Below are positions 25,892 to 35,555 of a stretch of 64,000 nt of DNA, one piece after another (position 1 is the first letter of the stretch; each line of letters starts with the position of its first letter). The notes under the pieces were generated by a model, which saw only the letters and a list, made by a program, of their open reading frames with translations, had not been told where the DNA came from and did not search any database. Both the position numbers and the translations under genes were made by a program. Source of the stretch: Bdellovibrionales bacterium (GTDB taxonomy: Bacteria > Bdellovibrionota > UBA1018); assembly GCA_947380295.1 (NCBI GenBank), contig CANCQK010000003.1:1-64000 (forward strand), written 5' to 3'.

Positions 25892-27148
25892 TTAGACTAC
25901 CCCAAAGTGGTGCTTTGCAAGAGCAGCAAGTTCAGCCTGCCTGCCTGCTTGGCCGATAATTCCAAATTCCTTACCGAGAGTTTCTAGCACTTCGAGCACG
26001 TAGTCAAGATCCTCGTCCGTATGAGAAGCCATGTAGCTCGTTCGAATTAAAGCGCATCCTTCTGGCACAGCTGGACGAACCACTGGAGTTGCAAAAACAC
26101 CATGCTCATAAAGCTTCTGAGCAAAAGCAAACGCACTCATATCATCACCCACCAGAAGAGGGATGATTGGGGTCTGACTATTGAGAGTATTAAAACCCAA
26201 CCGACTCAGTTCACGGCTCATCTTTTTGGCATTTTTCCAAAGATTGGCCAGATGCTGCGGTTCTTCCTTAACAACCCGAAGGCACTCAAGAACGGTAGCT
26301 GCTGCCGCAGGAGGCATCGCTGCACTAAAAATAAATGGACGGCATTTATGTTTAATGTAATGAATTACATCCTCAGGACCGGCCACATAACCACCGATCG
26401 AAGCAAATGACTTCGAAAAGGTCCCAATGACCAGATCAGCTGAATTGACATCGTTAAAATAATGCGCAGTCCCCTCACCACGAGGTCCCAAGACGCCGAT
26501 CGCGTGAGCATCATCAATGTAGAGTCGGCAGTTGTATTTTTTGGCAAGTGCAGCAGCTTTTGTAAAATTAAAAATATCTCCTGACATGGAGAAAACGCCG
26601 TCAGCAACGATCAAAGCGCCTTGATACTTATCCCGAGTCGACTCAAGAACGCGCTCTAGATCTGCCATATTGTTGTGCTTAAACTTAATGGTGTCACCTA
26701 GACTGACCAAAGTTCCTTCGATAATCGAGGCGTGGTTTTCACGATCGCTATAAATTACGTCGTTGCGACCTACCAAGGTGGAAAGTGCTCCCTGATTGGA
26801 CAAAAAACCGGTGCTAAAAACAAGGCACGCTTCTTTGCCCAAAAACTGAGCCAATTCTTTTTCTAATTGTTCGTGAAGGACCAAGTTTCCGTTCAAAAAT
26901 CGTGAGCCGGTACATCCGGTTCCAAACTGATCAATCGCTGCCTTCGCAGCAGCTTGCACTTTAGGATGATGAGTAAGGCCCAAATAATTATTGGAGCCAA
27001 TCATAACTCGCTTTTTGCCATGAGTTACAACCGTTGACCCTGCAGTGGACTCGATGGCACGGAAATAGGGGTAGATCCCTGCCGCTTGGACTCTCTTAGC
27101 ATCCTGAAACTCACCGCATTTTTCAAAAATATCTAGCATAGCGATCAT
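25892..27148 (-). CDS. spt: Serine palmitoyltransferase (alpha-oxoamine synthase family)
   Basis: PLP enzyme, 418 aa, condensing serine with an acyl-CoA or acyl-ACP to 3-ketosphinganine, the first step of sphingolipid synthesis. The N-terminus GIYPYFRAIESTAG and GSNNYLGLTHHPKV, followed by GTGCTGSRFLNGNLVLHEQLE, match bacterial SPTs (Bacteroides type) better than glycine C-acetyltransferase or AONS. PLP ligands: DDAH (212-215) and the Schiff-base Lys246 in GTFSKSFASIGG. AGGATAA precedes ATG. The 264-bp region upstream contains no gene on the minus strand side. A sulfonolipid or AONS-like substrate cannot be fully excluded. Confidence 0.85.
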   Translation of the reverse strand: MIAMLDIFEKCGEFQDAKRVQAAGIYPYFRAIESTAGSTVVTHGKKRVMIGSNNYLGLTHHPKVQAAAKAAIDQFGTGCTGSRFLNGNLVLHEQLEKELAQFLGKEACLVFSTGFLSNQGALSTLVGRNDVIYSDRENHASIIEGTLVSLGDTIKFKHNNMADLERVLESTRDKYQGALIVADGVFSMSGDIFNFTKAAALAKKYNCRLYIDDAHAIGVLGPRGEGTAHYFNDVNSADLVIGTFSKSFASIGGYVAGPEDVIHYIKHKCRPFIFSAAMPPAAAATVLECLRVVKEEPQHLANLWKNAKKMSRELSRLGFNTLNSQTPIIPLLVGDDMSAFAFAQKLYEHGVFATPVVRPAVPEGCALIRTSYMASHTDEDLDYVLEVLETLGKEFGIIGQAGRQAELAALAKHHFGVV

Positions 27149-27375
27149 TTATCCTTTTGGGACGATTCCCCCGTTGCACGATCTTAATTAAACAGAACCA
27201 TACTGTTAACATCAGATAATAATGAGGTCAACATTTTGTCTAAGCACCTGATATATTTAGCTTATTTTAATAATCTATCCAGAGCCAACAGATTTCACTC
27301 AAGTTTTTCCGAGAAAAACCGAAAAGTAAGAAAGAGGCGATCTCATCTTAACCCCCGGCGTGGCGCATAGGGGAA

Positions 27376-27410
27376 GAGACCGCTTCTAGCATCGGCAGGA
27401 AGGGGCTCTC
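27376..27410 (+). promoter_or_regulatory. Hairpin covering the ribosome-binding site of the 27413 gene
   Basis: GAGACCGCTTC (27376-27386) can pair with GAAGGGGCTCTC (27399-27410) as a 4+2+4 bp stem with one bulge and one mismatch. The 3' arm contains most of the AGGAAGGGG ribosome site (27397-27405) of the GTG start at 27413. The fold would hide that site. This is a hand-drawn structure only. Confidence 0.35.
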
Positions 27411-27412
27411 GG

Positions 27413-27847
27413 GTGTTACCCAGAGTTAGCCAGGTCTTAAAAAAATTTCTGTCCCCAATTGCGGAAATTGCGCAAAGCGCAAAGGTTTCGTCTGGGGTCG
27501 TTCGTGAACAACTCTTAAATCAGGAGAAGCGCGACGCTCATCAGAATCATGACCCAGGGCACGAACCGGAGCTCGCTCAGGGGCAGGAGGAAAATGCCTC
27601 AGAGTCAAACTTAACTCCGCCCCACGAACACGAAAAGCCTAAGCTTTCACTCGTTGAAAACATGCCTCCTCCGCCCCCCACTCTCGAGGACATGCCCGCG
27701 ATCTTACAGCTTTTTGCCCGCTTGAAAGAACAACGAGAGCTCATGTTCAAGTGGGCTGGAATCAAGTCGTACAAAAGATCTGCCCGAGAACAGAGCAAGG
27801 CAGCTCATTTCGCCAAAGGAACGATCTTGGACGAAAAAATCAGTTAG
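27413..27847 (+). CDS. Hypothetical small charged protein
   Basis: 144 aa, GTG start with AGGAAGGGG seven bases upstream. No known family. The N-terminal 40 residues are helical. A low-complexity middle rich in His, Glu, Gln and Pro follows (HQNHDPGHEPELAQGQEE, then MPPPPPTLEDMP), and the end is basic and helical (LFARLKEQRELMFKWAGIKSYKR). No signal peptide or membrane segment. Probably a disordered cytoplasmic adaptor-like protein; function unknown. The stop overlaps the convergent HIT gene by 4 bp. Confidence 0.6.
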   Translation: MLPRVSQVLKKFLSPIAEIAQSAKVSSGVVREQLLNQEKRDAHQNHDPGHEPELAQGQEENASESNLTPPHEHEKPKLSLVENMPPPPPTLEDMPAILQLFARLKEQRELMFKWAGIKSYKRSAREQSKAAHFAKGTILDEKIS

Positions 27848-28206
27848 CCGAAGTTCCCCCTAAGAGGCTCCCCGCCTAAAATGTGCAAATGGAGATGAAA
27901 AACCGTCTGCCCGCCCAATGACCCAGTATTGATCACCGAACGAAAACCTCCTGGCAGAAGTCCCTGCTGGCGAGCAATCTTAGCTGCCACATCAAAAAGC
28001 TGCCCCAGGAGAGCAGCCTTATTCTCACCACGCTCCGGAAAGGCCTCCTCAAGTGAGGCAATCGGGGCTTTTGGAATGACCAAAAGGTGGACCTTCGCCT
28101 GAGGATGAATGTCCCGAATACAAATAAAACTCTCATCCTCATAAATTCGGGTCGACGGGATCGTGCCATCAATCACTTTGCAGAAAATACAATCTTTTGG
28201 ATGCAT
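27844..28206 (-). CDS. HIT-family nucleotide hydrolase (HinT-like)
   Basis: About 120 aa. A histidine triad protein acting on purine nucleoside phosphoramidates or related AMP conjugates. N-terminal CIFCKVIDGTIPSTRIYED and the triad HLHLHILGG near the end are diagnostic. ATG 28206 fits the usual family start; an alternative GTG at 28215 directly abuts the murA stop and has GGAG four bases upstream, so the true start is uncertain by three codons. Last gene of the murA operon. Confidence 0.9.
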   Translation of the reverse strand: MHPKDCIFCKVIDGTIPSTRIYEDESFICIRDIHPQAKVHLLVIPKAPIASLEEAFPERGENKAALLGQLFDVAAKIARQQGLLPGGFRSVINTGSLGGQTVFHLHLHILGGEPLRGNFG

Positions 28207-28215
28207 TCTAGTCAC

Positions 28216-29487
28216 TTAACTCCGCTCAGTAGAAGGAACACGCTCAATCACGGCGCCCAGTTTCTGCAACTTACTCTCCATGTTTTCATAGCCTCGATCG
28301 AGATGGTAAACTCGACTCACCCATGTTTCACCCTGAGCACAGAGGCCACCCAATACCAAACTCGCACTGGCACGCAAATCAGTGGCCATTAGCGGCGCTC
28401 CCTTTAAAGTTTTTTGCCCGTGCACCATGGCACTATGCCCTCGAATCGTAATATCCGCTCCAAGACGAACCAATTCCGACACGTGCATAAAGCGATTTTC
28501 AAAAATCGTTTCGGTAATTAGCGAAGTACCCTCGGCCATGGCCATTACAGTCATAAACTGAGCTTGCATATCTGTTGGAAACCCAGGGAACGGCAGAGTG
28601 GTAATATTGGTTGCCTTGGGACGCCCATTTGAACGCAATGCAACTGAGTGTGCTTCGCGAATGATCGTAGCTCCCGCTTCTTCAAACTTTGCCAAGACGG
28701 CTTCAATCGTCTCAGGATCAACGCCATCGACGCGGACATTTCCACCGGTCAAAAACCCAGCCGCCAGGTAGGTAGAAGCCTCGATTCGATCTCCGACGAT
28801 TTGGTAGTTACACCCGTGCAAAGACTTCTTGCCTTGAATGGTGATCAGCTCGGTTCCCTCGCCCTCGATTTGAGCACCCATGGACCGCAGCATTCGAGCG
28901 AGATCAACAATCTCGGGCTCCTTAGCGCAGTTCTCGAGCAAGGTTTCCCCTTCGGCCAGAACAGCTGCCATCATCAAATTTTCTGTCGCAGTCACGCTAG
29001 GAAACTCAAACGCTACGCGATTTCCACGGAGCTTCTGAGCAGAAGCGATCACATAGCCACCCTCCAATTCGATTTTTGCACCCAGGCGCTCAAGCCCTAA
29101 AAGGTGATAATTGATGGGTCTAGCCCCGATCGCACATCCTCCCGGCAAGCTGACTTTTGCTTTTCCGTACCGAGCCAGCAAAGGCCCCAAAACCAAGACT
29201 GACGCTCGCATGGTTCTGACTAAGTCATAGGGAGCTTCAAAGCACTTTACTTCTGGCGTGCGAAGCTTGAGGGTATGGGCTGAAAAATCTGAAGAAGTCT
29301 CGGTTCCGAGGTGATTCAAAACCTTGATGGTGGTCCGAATATCCTGCAAATCAGGAACGCGACCTAAAATACATTCTTGATCGGTCAGCAAAGTCGCCAT
29401 CAGAATGGGGAGTGCCGCATTTTTTGCTCCACTCACCTCAACGTTGCCATGAAGCGCTTTTCCACCTTGAATTCTAATTTTATCCAT
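28216..29487 (-). CDS. murA: UDP-N-acetylglucosamine 1-carboxyvinyltransferase
   Basis: First committed enzyme of peptidoglycan synthesis, about 423 aa, cytoplasmic, transferring enolpyruvate from PEP to UDP-GlcNAc. DKIRIQGGKALHGNVEVSGAKNAAL starts the protein. The active-site Cys lies in PGGCAIGARPINYHLLGLE (the fosfomycin target; Cys, not the resistant Asp). A second EPSP-like domain follows. ATG 29487 with GGAG upstream is preferred over an in-frame GTG at 29541 that overlaps the prmC stop, since family sequence starts at the ATG. It lies in the rho-rpmE-DUF1385-prfA-prmC-murA order. Confidence 0.96.
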   Translation of the reverse strand: MDKIRIQGGKALHGNVEVSGAKNAALPILMATLLTDQECILGRVPDLQDIRTTIKVLNHLGTETSSDFSAHTLKLRTPEVKCFEAPYDLVRTMRASVLVLGPLLARYGKAKVSLPGGCAIGARPINYHLLGLERLGAKIELEGGYVIASAQKLRGNRVAFEFPSVTATENLMMAAVLAEGETLLENCAKEPEIVDLARMLRSMGAQIEGEGTELITIQGKKSLHGCNYQIVGDRIEASTYLAAGFLTGGNVRVDGVDPETIEAVLAKFEEAGATIIREAHSVALRSNGRPKATNITTLPFPGFPTDMQAQFMTVMAMAEGTSLITETIFENRFMHVSELVRLGADITIRGHSAMVHGQKTLKGAPLMATDLRASASLVLGGLCAQGETWVSRVYHLDRGYENMESKLQKLGAVIERVPSTERS

Positions 29488-29537
29488 ATGTTTTTTACTC
29501 CAACCTTGAGCCTTTCGTGTCGCACCTATCGATGAGT

Positions 29538-30464
29538 TCACCGCTTTGCGATGATGACTCGCTCTCTCTGATTCAGATCCGAAACTAGCTCCGTACTCCA
29601 GCCGCTTTTTTCGAATAACTCCACTATAGGCAAAGCACGCTCGTGGGGCAACTCCGCAAAAACAACTCCGTGAGGTTTCAGCAACCGATCTGCCTCAATT
29701 GCAATTTTTCTGTAAAAAAAGAGCGAATCCCCCTCGGGCGCAAAGAGCGCATGGTGAGGCTCATAAGTCTCTACATCGAGGTCCACTTCGTCAGGGGAAC
29801 GGGTCAAGTAGGGCGGATTCGATACTAAAAAATCAGCTTGTATCTTGGGAAATGGCTCCATCACGTGCGCTGCATTTTCAACGGCAAGAATTTCAAGACG
29901 CCCCATTCCCGCCGCATGAGCGCCCAGTAAGGTTTGAGCATTTTTTAAGGCGAGTAAGATCGCTTCTGAACTCAGTTCGGAGGCTATCACCCGAAGTTCT
30001 TGCCAGTGACTTAAAAGCTCAATTGAAATCGCTCCCGACCCCAACCCCACTTCGATGCCGCGGGAGGGTTTCTCTCCTCTGCCGTCAAACCAACGGATCA
30101 CAGTATCCACCAAAACCTCGGTCTCAGGACGAGGAATGAGAACGCCAGGCCCGACTGCGTACTCATGCTCAAAGAAAGCTTGATAACCCACCAAGTACTG
30201 AAGGGGCTGACCCGCAGCTCTCAATTGAGACCAATTCAAAAGGTGCTCCACTGCGGCCTGTGGAAACGAGTCCTGGCCCCGAAGCAGAAGATCAAAACGA
30301 CTCAGCTGAACCTCAGTAGCCTTCCGAAAGGCCGCACAGACGAGTTGTTCAGCTTCGGCCCCACAGCTTCCGCGCTCTCTCAGTAGAGGACTTGATCGCA
30401 AAATTTCCTGAGAAACCGAAAGCGCACTTGCAAAGGTCTTCGGGGGCAAAAACCGATTCGACAC
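29538..30464 (-). CDS. prmC: Peptide chain release factor N5-glutamine methyltransferase
   Basis: 308 aa. SAM-dependent enzyme methylating the Gln of the GGQ motif in RF1/RF2. Rossmann SAM motif GIEVGLGSGAISIELL and the catalytic NPPY (DFLVSNPPYLTRSPDEVD) are present, with the N-terminal helical substrate-binding domain (about residues 1-90, ending YLVGYQAFFEHEYAVGPGVLIPRPETE). It directly follows its substrate gene prfA with a 2-bp gap, a highly conserved pairing. Confidence 0.95.
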   Translation of the reverse strand: MSNRFLPPKTFASALSVSQEILRSSPLLRERGSCGAEAEQLVCAAFRKATEVQLSRFDLLLRGQDSFPQAAVEHLLNWSQLRAAGQPLQYLVGYQAFFEHEYAVGPGVLIPRPETEVLVDTVIRWFDGRGEKPSRGIEVGLGSGAISIELLSHWQELRVIASELSSEAILLALKNAQTLLGAHAAGMGRLEILAVENAAHVMEPFPKIQADFLVSNPPYLTRSPDEVDLDVETYEPHHALFAPEGDSLFFYRKIAIEADRLLKPHGVVFAELPHERALPIVELFEKSGWSTELVSDLNQRERVIIAKR

Positions 30465-30466
30465 GC

Positions 30467-31540
30467 TTATCCGCCCATTCCTTGAGCTTTCAGCGCCTCC
30501 ATTTGATAATGAGCCATCAATCCGTCGATAATTTCATCGACCTTACCTTCCATGACCTCAGAAAGCTGATAGAGAGTCAGACCAATGCGATGATCAGTGA
30601 GTCGGCCTTGGGGGAAATTATAGGTCCTAATTCGTTCGCTGCGATCGCCAGTGCCCACCATGCTTCTCCGGGCATCAGAATGCGATTTCGCAGCTCTTTC
30701 AACCTCAATATCGAGAAGGCGAGACCGTAAAATTTTCATCGCTTTATCTTTATTTTTGAGCTGAGATCGCTCATCCTGACAGACCACGACCAGACCCGAG
30801 GGAAGATGCGTGATTCGGACCGCGGAGTCAGTCGTGTTCACTCCTTGTCCACCTGCTCCACCCGAACGAAACACATCGATCCGCAAATCGACGGGATTGA
30901 TCGAAACATCGACTTCTTCGGCTTCAGGCAGCACGGCAACCGTGACTGTCGAAGTATGAATACGCCCCTGAGCTTCAGTTTGCGGGACACGCTGAACGCG
31001 GTGAACGCCTGCCTCCCACTTAAGCCGACTAAAAACCCGTTGACCTTGAATTTCTACAATGATTTCTCTGAAGCCGCCAATCCCAGTAGGGTTAGCCGAA
31101 AGCAAATCTACTCTCCAGCCCTGCCGTTCAGCGAAGCGCTGATAGAGTCTAAAAAGCTCGCTCACGAAAAGAGCGGCTTCGTCACCACCCGCTCCGGCGC
31201 GAATTTCGAATACAACGTTTTTTTCGTCATTAGGGTCTGTCGGAAGGAGTAAAATCTGGAGCGCCCTTTTCGAAGCCTCCAGCTCAACCTCAAGACGCTT
31301 TAATTCATCCCGGGCCATATCGGCGATTTCGGCATCCTTCTCCTCCAAAAGCTCCTCGTTTGAGGAGCGCTCTTGTTTGAGCTTTTTATAATGCCGGTAT
31401 TCATCCACAATCCCCTGGAGGCTCGCGTGCTCTTGGGACATTTTTCTGAAGTCTGCCGGGCGACTGGCAATTTCAGGATCCGCGAGACGACTTTCAATCT
31501 CAATAAAACGGTTTTCAACCGCCTCTAGTTTGTCAAACAT
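30467..31540 (-). CDS. prfA: Peptide chain release factor 1
   Basis: 357 aa. Reads UAA/UAG in the ribosomal A site. The peptidyl hydrolysis motif GGQ is in [21 protein letters not shown]; the residue after GGQ is Gly, where His or Ser is more common. RF1-type blocks [21 protein letters not shown] and the N-terminal coiled coil (about 1-100) are seen. Length and neighbour prmC support RF1 over RF2; no RF2-type programmed frameshift is present. Confidence 0.95.
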   Translation of the reverse strand: MFDKLEAVENRFIEIESRLADPEIASRPADFRKMSQEHASLQGIVDEYRHYKKLKQERSSNEELLEEKDAEIADMARDELKRLEVELEASKRALQILLLPTDPNDEKNVVFEIRAGAGGDEAALFVSELFRLYQRFAERQGWRVDLLSANPTGIGGFREIIVEIQGQRVFSRLKWEAGVHRVQRVPQTEAQGRIHTSTVTVAVLPEAEEVDVSINPVDLRIDVFRSGGAGGQGVNTTDSAVRITHLPSGLVVVCQDERSQLKNKDKAMKILRSRLLDIEVERAAKSHSDARRSMVGTGDRSERIRTYNFPQGRLTDHRIGLTLYQLSEVMEGKVDEIIDGLMAHYQMEALKAQGMGG

Positions 31541-31546
31541 AGGATT

Positions 31547-32587
31547 TTAGCTCTCTAGAAATTCAGAAACATGGGCTGGTACCCAACCCAAATCGGAGAG
31601 ACTCAGAATTTCGAACTCAGTCTTCTCTTTAGGTCTGTCAGCAGCCGATTTCTCCGATAAGAGCACCTGGCGCAATGAAGCTAGCGCCACTTCTAACTGC
31701 TCGTCGGTAGGCTCGCGAGTCGTCAACTTTTGCAACGTCAGACCAGGCCAAATCAAAAAACGAAAAAATCCCTGATTCATCCGAACTGCTGAAAGACGAA
31801 TGACCTCATAAGCCAATCCGGCTACAGGGAGCATCAAACACACTTTCGTTAAAATCATCAGGAGGTGGTTATAAATAGGATGAGAGGAAAACTCAGTGAG
31901 TTTCAGAAACGGAAAAACAACACTAAAAATCAGCACACTGATCAGCACCAGAAACAGCAAAAAACTCGTGCCGCAACGAGGATGCAAAGTGCTTTTTTTG
32001 CGAGCATTTTCGACTGTGAGGTCTTCATTTGCCTCGAAGGTGTAGATCGATTTATGCTCCGCCCCGTGGTACTGGAAAACCCGGTAAATGTCTTTCAACT
32101 GGGAGATGAGAAAAACGTAGCTAATTAAAATTAGCAGTTTAATACTACCATCAATCAGATGAAAAATCGGGCTCTGAGCTGAGACTCGAAACCGTTCAAA
32201 AGAAGTGATCCAGGCAGTCAAACCATGAGGTACTGCTACAAAAAGCCCAAGTCCAAACACCAGAGCAAATACCATCGATCCGGCAATTTCCCAGTTCGAC
32301 AATTCACTCTCGTTTCCACCTTGGGTTTCCTGAGATGCAATAGAAGCCGAGAAGCCTAAGGCTTCCATACCTTCTTTCATCGACTCAACCAGCATCACCA
32401 CTCCCCTAAAGAGCGGTCGCTTCAACCAAGAATATCGATCGCCTAATGAAGCATAAGAATGCGTTCGAATGACGATTTTTCGATTAGGTTTACGAACAGC
32501 GACAGAAATGAAGTGTGGAGAGCGCATCATCACACCTTCGATGACCGCTTGCCCACCAATACTGGTGAACCGACTTGTAGGCTTCAT
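31547..32587 (-). CDS. DUF1385 family membrane protein
   Basis: About 346 aa. The start FTSIGGQAVIEGVMMRSP and the central block FQYHGAEHKSIYTFEANEDLTVENARK, then HPRCGTSFLLFLVLISVLIF, are the DUF1385 signatures. Four to five hydrophobic segments are visible (about residues 110-130, 145-170, 215-235, 245-280). ATG 32587 has GAGGAG seven bases upstream and is preferred over ATG 32602. Function is unknown. The gene sits between rpmE and prfA in many bacteria, an order kept here, suggesting an old link with translation termination or transcript regulation. Confidence 0.88.
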   Translation of the reverse strand: MKPTSRFTSIGGQAVIEGVMMRSPHFISVAVRKPNRKIVIRTHSYASLGDRYSWLKRPLFRGVVMLVESMKEGMEALGFSASIASQETQGGNESELSNWEIAGSMVFALVFGLGLFVAVPHGLTAWITSFERFRVSAQSPIFHLIDGSIKLLILISYVFLISQLKDIYRVFQYHGAEHKSIYTFEANEDLTVENARKKSTLHPRCGTSFLLFLVLISVLIFSVVFPFLKLTEFSSHPIYNHLLMILTKVCLMLPVAGLAYEVIRLSAVRMNQGFFRFLIWPGLTLQKLTTREPTDEQLEVALASLRQVLLSEKSAADRPKEKTEFEILSLSDLGWVPAHVSEFLES

Positions 32588-32647
32588 GAATAGACTCCTC
32601 AAAAGATGGCGAGACCCGGAAAACCAGAACTCCGCATCAAAAGGAAT

Positions 32648-32848
32648 CTACTTCTTCTTATACTTATTCAAGAAGCGCTCAACACGGCCTTCGGTATCCA
32701 TCAACTTAGCCTTACCAGTATAAAATGGATGGCAGTTGGAGCAAACTTCAATCTTAATATTATCTTTAGTCGCGCGAGTCTCAATAACAAAACCACAAGC
32801 ACAGGTCACTGTCGTTTCATTATACTGCGGATGAATTCCTTGTTTCAT
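32648..32848 (-). CDS. rpmE: 50S ribosomal protein L31
   Basis: 66 aa. Zinc-binding (C+) form with CAC and [10 protein letters not shown]. Sequence [18 protein letters not shown] and FLNKYKKK at the end match the family. ATG 32848 with GAGG six bases upstream. Located between rho and DUF1385, as in many bacteria. Confidence 0.95.
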   Translation of the reverse strand: MKQGIHPQYNETTVTCACGFVIETRATKDNIKIEVCSNCHPFYTGKAKLMDTEGRVERFLNKYKKK

Positions 32849-32935
32849 AGGGGGCCTCAATTATCAGGTTTAAAAAATTTCGTCAAGTCAATAACACGGT
32901 GCAACAGCACCTCGGTCTCTTTCGAATGAAGGCGG

Positions 32936-34183
32936 TTAGCCGCTCATCGATTTGATAAACTCCTCGTTAGTTTTAGTATGGGATACTTTATCTAATAAGA
33001 AGTCCATGGCATCCACGGTGTTCATCGGATGAAGCACCTTTCTCAAAACCCAGAGGCGGTTAAGAATGTCCTTAGGCAAGAGCAACTCTTCCTTTCGAGT
33101 CGCAGACTTGTTGATGTCCAAGCATGGGAAAATTCGCTTTTCCATCAGCTTTCGATCGAGGTGGATTTCAGAATTACCCGTTCCCTTAAACTCTTCAAAA
33201 ATCACTTCGTCCATTCTAGAACCAGTATCAATCAATGAAGTTGCAATGATCGTAAGCGATCCACCTTCTTCGATATTTCTAGCTGCACCAAAGAATCGCT
33301 TAGGCTTATGAAGTGCGTTTGAGTCTACACCGCCGGACAAAATTTTGCCCGAGGGAGGAACCACTGAGTTATAAGCTCGCGCCAAGCGAGTGATCGAATC
33401 CAAGAGAATGACCACGTCGTACTTGTTTTCAACGAGTCTCTTCGCTTTCTCAATGACCATTTCAGCCACCTGAACGTGTCGAGAGGCTTGCTCGTCAAAA
33501 GTTGAGCTCACCACTTCGCCCCGAACAGAGCGTTGCATATCCGTGACTTCTTCAGGACGCTCATCAATCAGCAACACAATCAACTTAATCTCAGGGTGAT
33601 TGGTTGTGATCGCATTAGCGATATCCTGCATTAAAACGGTTTTACCAGCACGAGGAGGAGCAACAATCAGGCAGCGCTGTCCTTTTCCCAGCGGCACCAT
33701 CATGTCAATAATGCGGGTACTGTAAACGTTAGGTTGGTACTCCAGATTAATCCGCTTGTTAGGATAGAGAGGAGTCAGGTTATCGAAGAGAACCTTTTCA
33801 GAGTTCAGCTCCGGAGTCTGGAAATTGACCTGCTCGACTTTCAGCAGAGCAAAATAGCGCTCGCCTTCTTTGGGAGCTCTCACAGAGCCGCTCACTGTAT
33901 CGCCGGTGCGCAACCCAAATCGTCTAATTTGAGAAGGCGACACGTAGACATCATCTGGACCTGGCAGGTAATTGTAATCAGGCGCTCTCAGAAAACCGAA
34001 GCCGTCGGGGAGGCACTCTAAAACGCCGTCGGCGTAGATGTGCTCGTCTTTCTCAGCCTTTTTTTGCAAAACAGCAAAAATCAGATCTTGCTTGCGCATT
34101 CCGCCAGCATTCTCAATTCCGAGCTCTTTCCCCATTTCGACCAGGTCACCGATTTTCTTTTCTTTTAGCTCTCTGAGATGCAT
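32936..34183 (-). CDS. rho: Transcription termination factor Rho
   Basis: Hexameric RNA-dependent ATPase, 415 aa. The N-terminal helical part ([23 protein letters not shown]) leads into the RNA-binding cold-shock-like domain (about residues 50-125, [30 protein letters not shown]). The ATPase core has Walker [12 protein letters not shown], Walker [17 protein letters not shown], the Q-loop [20 protein letters not shown] and the R-loop. The short form without a long N-terminal insertion. The 266-bp divergent region upstream (34184-34449) contains no gene and probably carries its promoter and leader. Confidence 0.97.
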   Translation of the reverse strand: MHLRELKEKKIGDLVEMGKELGIENAGGMRKQDLIFAVLQKKAEKDEHIYADGVLECLPDGFGFLRAPDYNYLPGPDDVYVSPSQIRRFGLRTGDTVSGSVRAPKEGERYFALLKVEQVNFQTPELNSEKVLFDNLTPLYPNKRINLEYQPNVYSTRIIDMMVPLGKGQRCLIVAPPRAGKTVLMQDIANAITTNHPEIKLIVLLIDERPEEVTDMQRSVRGEVVSSTFDEQASRHVQVAEMVIEKAKRLVENKYDVVILLDSITRLARAYNSVVPPSGKILSGGVDSNALHKPKRFFGAARNIEEGGSLTIIATSLIDTGSRMDEVIFEEFKGTGNSEIHLDRKLMEKRIFPCLDINKSATRKEELLLPKDILNRLWVLRKVLHPMNTVDAMDFLLDKVSHTKTNEEFIKSMSG

Positions 34184-34412
34184 TCAGATTTCCTCAATTG
34201 CTTTTTTGACTTAGGTCGTCTCAAACCCATTTTTTGACTGTCATCAGATTGTCGGTTGGAGTTGAAAACGTACCCTATTAGAACCGCAACTTTTTTCCGT
34301 TATTTTCGCGCGGTTAGGTTTGAAGTGACTTAGTGGCAACACCCACTTTTAAGATCGGGTAACAAACTATTTCACCCGAGTAAAGAAAAAATGAACTTTC
34401 AGCTTACAAAAT

Positions 34413-34441
34413 TTGAACCCATTTCAGTTTTAACTTAGAAT
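34413..34441 (+). promoter_or_regulatory. Predicted sigma70-type promoter of mltG
   Basis: -35 TTGAAC (34413-34418), 17-bp spacer, -10 TAGAAT (34436-34441). Transcription would begin near 34447-34450, i.e. at or just before the ATG at 34450, and no ribosome-binding site lies before that ATG, so the message may be leaderless. Confidence 0.5.
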
Positions 34442-34449
34442 CAGAATAC

Positions 34450-35547
34450 ATGATGATTAAAAACTCTAAACAACCGACCCGAGCAGTTTTTGCCATTGTC
34501 GCTGCAGTCCTCCTAGTCGCTCTCCCGCTAGGAAAGGCTCTTCAGTTCGCATACTTTCCGTATCACGCTGGCACCCAAAGCTCGACGATCATCGAAGTTC
34601 AAAAAGGCATCTCCCCGAACGATCTTACGAAGAAGCTCGTCTCTCAAGAGGTCATTTCTAGTGGCAGAGATTTTATCTGGCTAGGTCGCCTCACCCGGCA
34701 GTGGGGACGAGTCAAAGCAGGTGAATATCAGGTCTCACCCGGGATGAGCCCCATCCAGATTTTCTCTACCCTCACCTCAGGCATTAGCGTAGCTTATCCG
34801 ATCACCGTGCGAGAAGGCGAAAACCTCTATGAAATTGCCGAGAGCCTAGCGGACAAGAAGCTCATAAATTCTCCGGAGGAGTTCACACGCCTCTGCTTTG
34901 ATCGAGAGTTTATTGCCTCTTTCCCCCGATTCAAGGACGCTCCCCCAAAAAGCCTAGAGGGCTTTTTGTTTCCTGATACTTATAACTTCAATCACTCCCT
35001 CACCAAATACGACATTGCCCGACAGATGGTGCGCCACTTTTTCGACTACTGGAAAGCAGAGCAGGACACGCGCTCTGCAACCCTAGGAATGACCCCCTCC
35101 CAGATTGTCACCCTTGCATCCATGATCGAAAGGGAAACCGGAGCCCCTGCAGAACGACCTCTGATTAGCTCTGTTTTTTACAACAGAATTCGAAAAAAGA
35201 TGCGACTTCAAAGCGACCCCACTACGATTTATGGCATTTGGAAGAGGTACCGGGGCAATCTCTTAAAAGCCGACCTCATGGAAAAGAATGAATATAATAC
35301 TTATCAAGTTCCTGGGCTTCCGATTGGCCCAATCTCCAACCCTGGAGCTCTAGCCATTCAGGCCGCTCTCTATCCAGCTCAAAGCAGTTTTCTTTATTTC
35401 GTATCGCATAACGATGGGACCCACGAATTTACCTCAACCTACGAAGCCCACCTTGCCGCAGTTCGCAAGTTCCAACTAGACCCCAAAGCTCGAGAGGGAA
35501 AAAGCTGGCGAGACTTAGCCAAGAAAAAAAATCCAAAAAAAGGATGA
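34450..35547 (+). CDS. mltG: Endolytic peptidoglycan transglycosylase MltG (YceG-like)
   Basis: 365 aa. One N-terminal membrane segment (about residues 11-29), a LysM-like region (EGENLYEIAESLADKKLI), then the YceG domain with catalytic Glu in ASMIERETGAPAERPLISSVFYNR and the conserved QSDPTTIYG and GLPIGPISNPG blocks. It cleaves nascent glycan strands at the outer face of the inner membrane, setting strand length. Monocistronic and divergent from rho. Two tandem ATG codons start the gene; neither has a Shine-Dalgarno site. Confidence 0.93.
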   Translation: MMIKNSKQPTRAVFAIVAAVLLVALPLGKALQFAYFPYHAGTQSSTIIEVQKGISPNDLTKKLVSQEVISSGRDFIWLGRLTRQWGRVKAGEYQVSPGMSPIQIFSTLTSGISVAYPITVREGENLYEIAESLADKKLINSPEEFTRLCFDREFIASFPRFKDAPPKSLEGFLFPDTYNFNHSLTKYDIARQMVRHFFDYWKAEQDTRSATLGMTPSQIVTLASMIERETGAPAERPLISSVFYNRIRKKMRLQSDPTTIYGIWKRYRGNLLKADLMEKNEYNTYQVPGLPIGPISNPGALAIQAALYPAQSSFLYFVSHNDGTHEFTSTYEAHLAAVRKFQLDPKAREGKSWRDLAKKKNPKKG

Positions 35548-35555
35548 ATTTAGAC

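Noticed and set aside
27413..27847. Treating the 27413 frame as a chance ORF
   Set aside because: A strong ribosome site, normal codon use and a 4-bp overlap with the HIT gene favour a real gene, though confidence is moderate.
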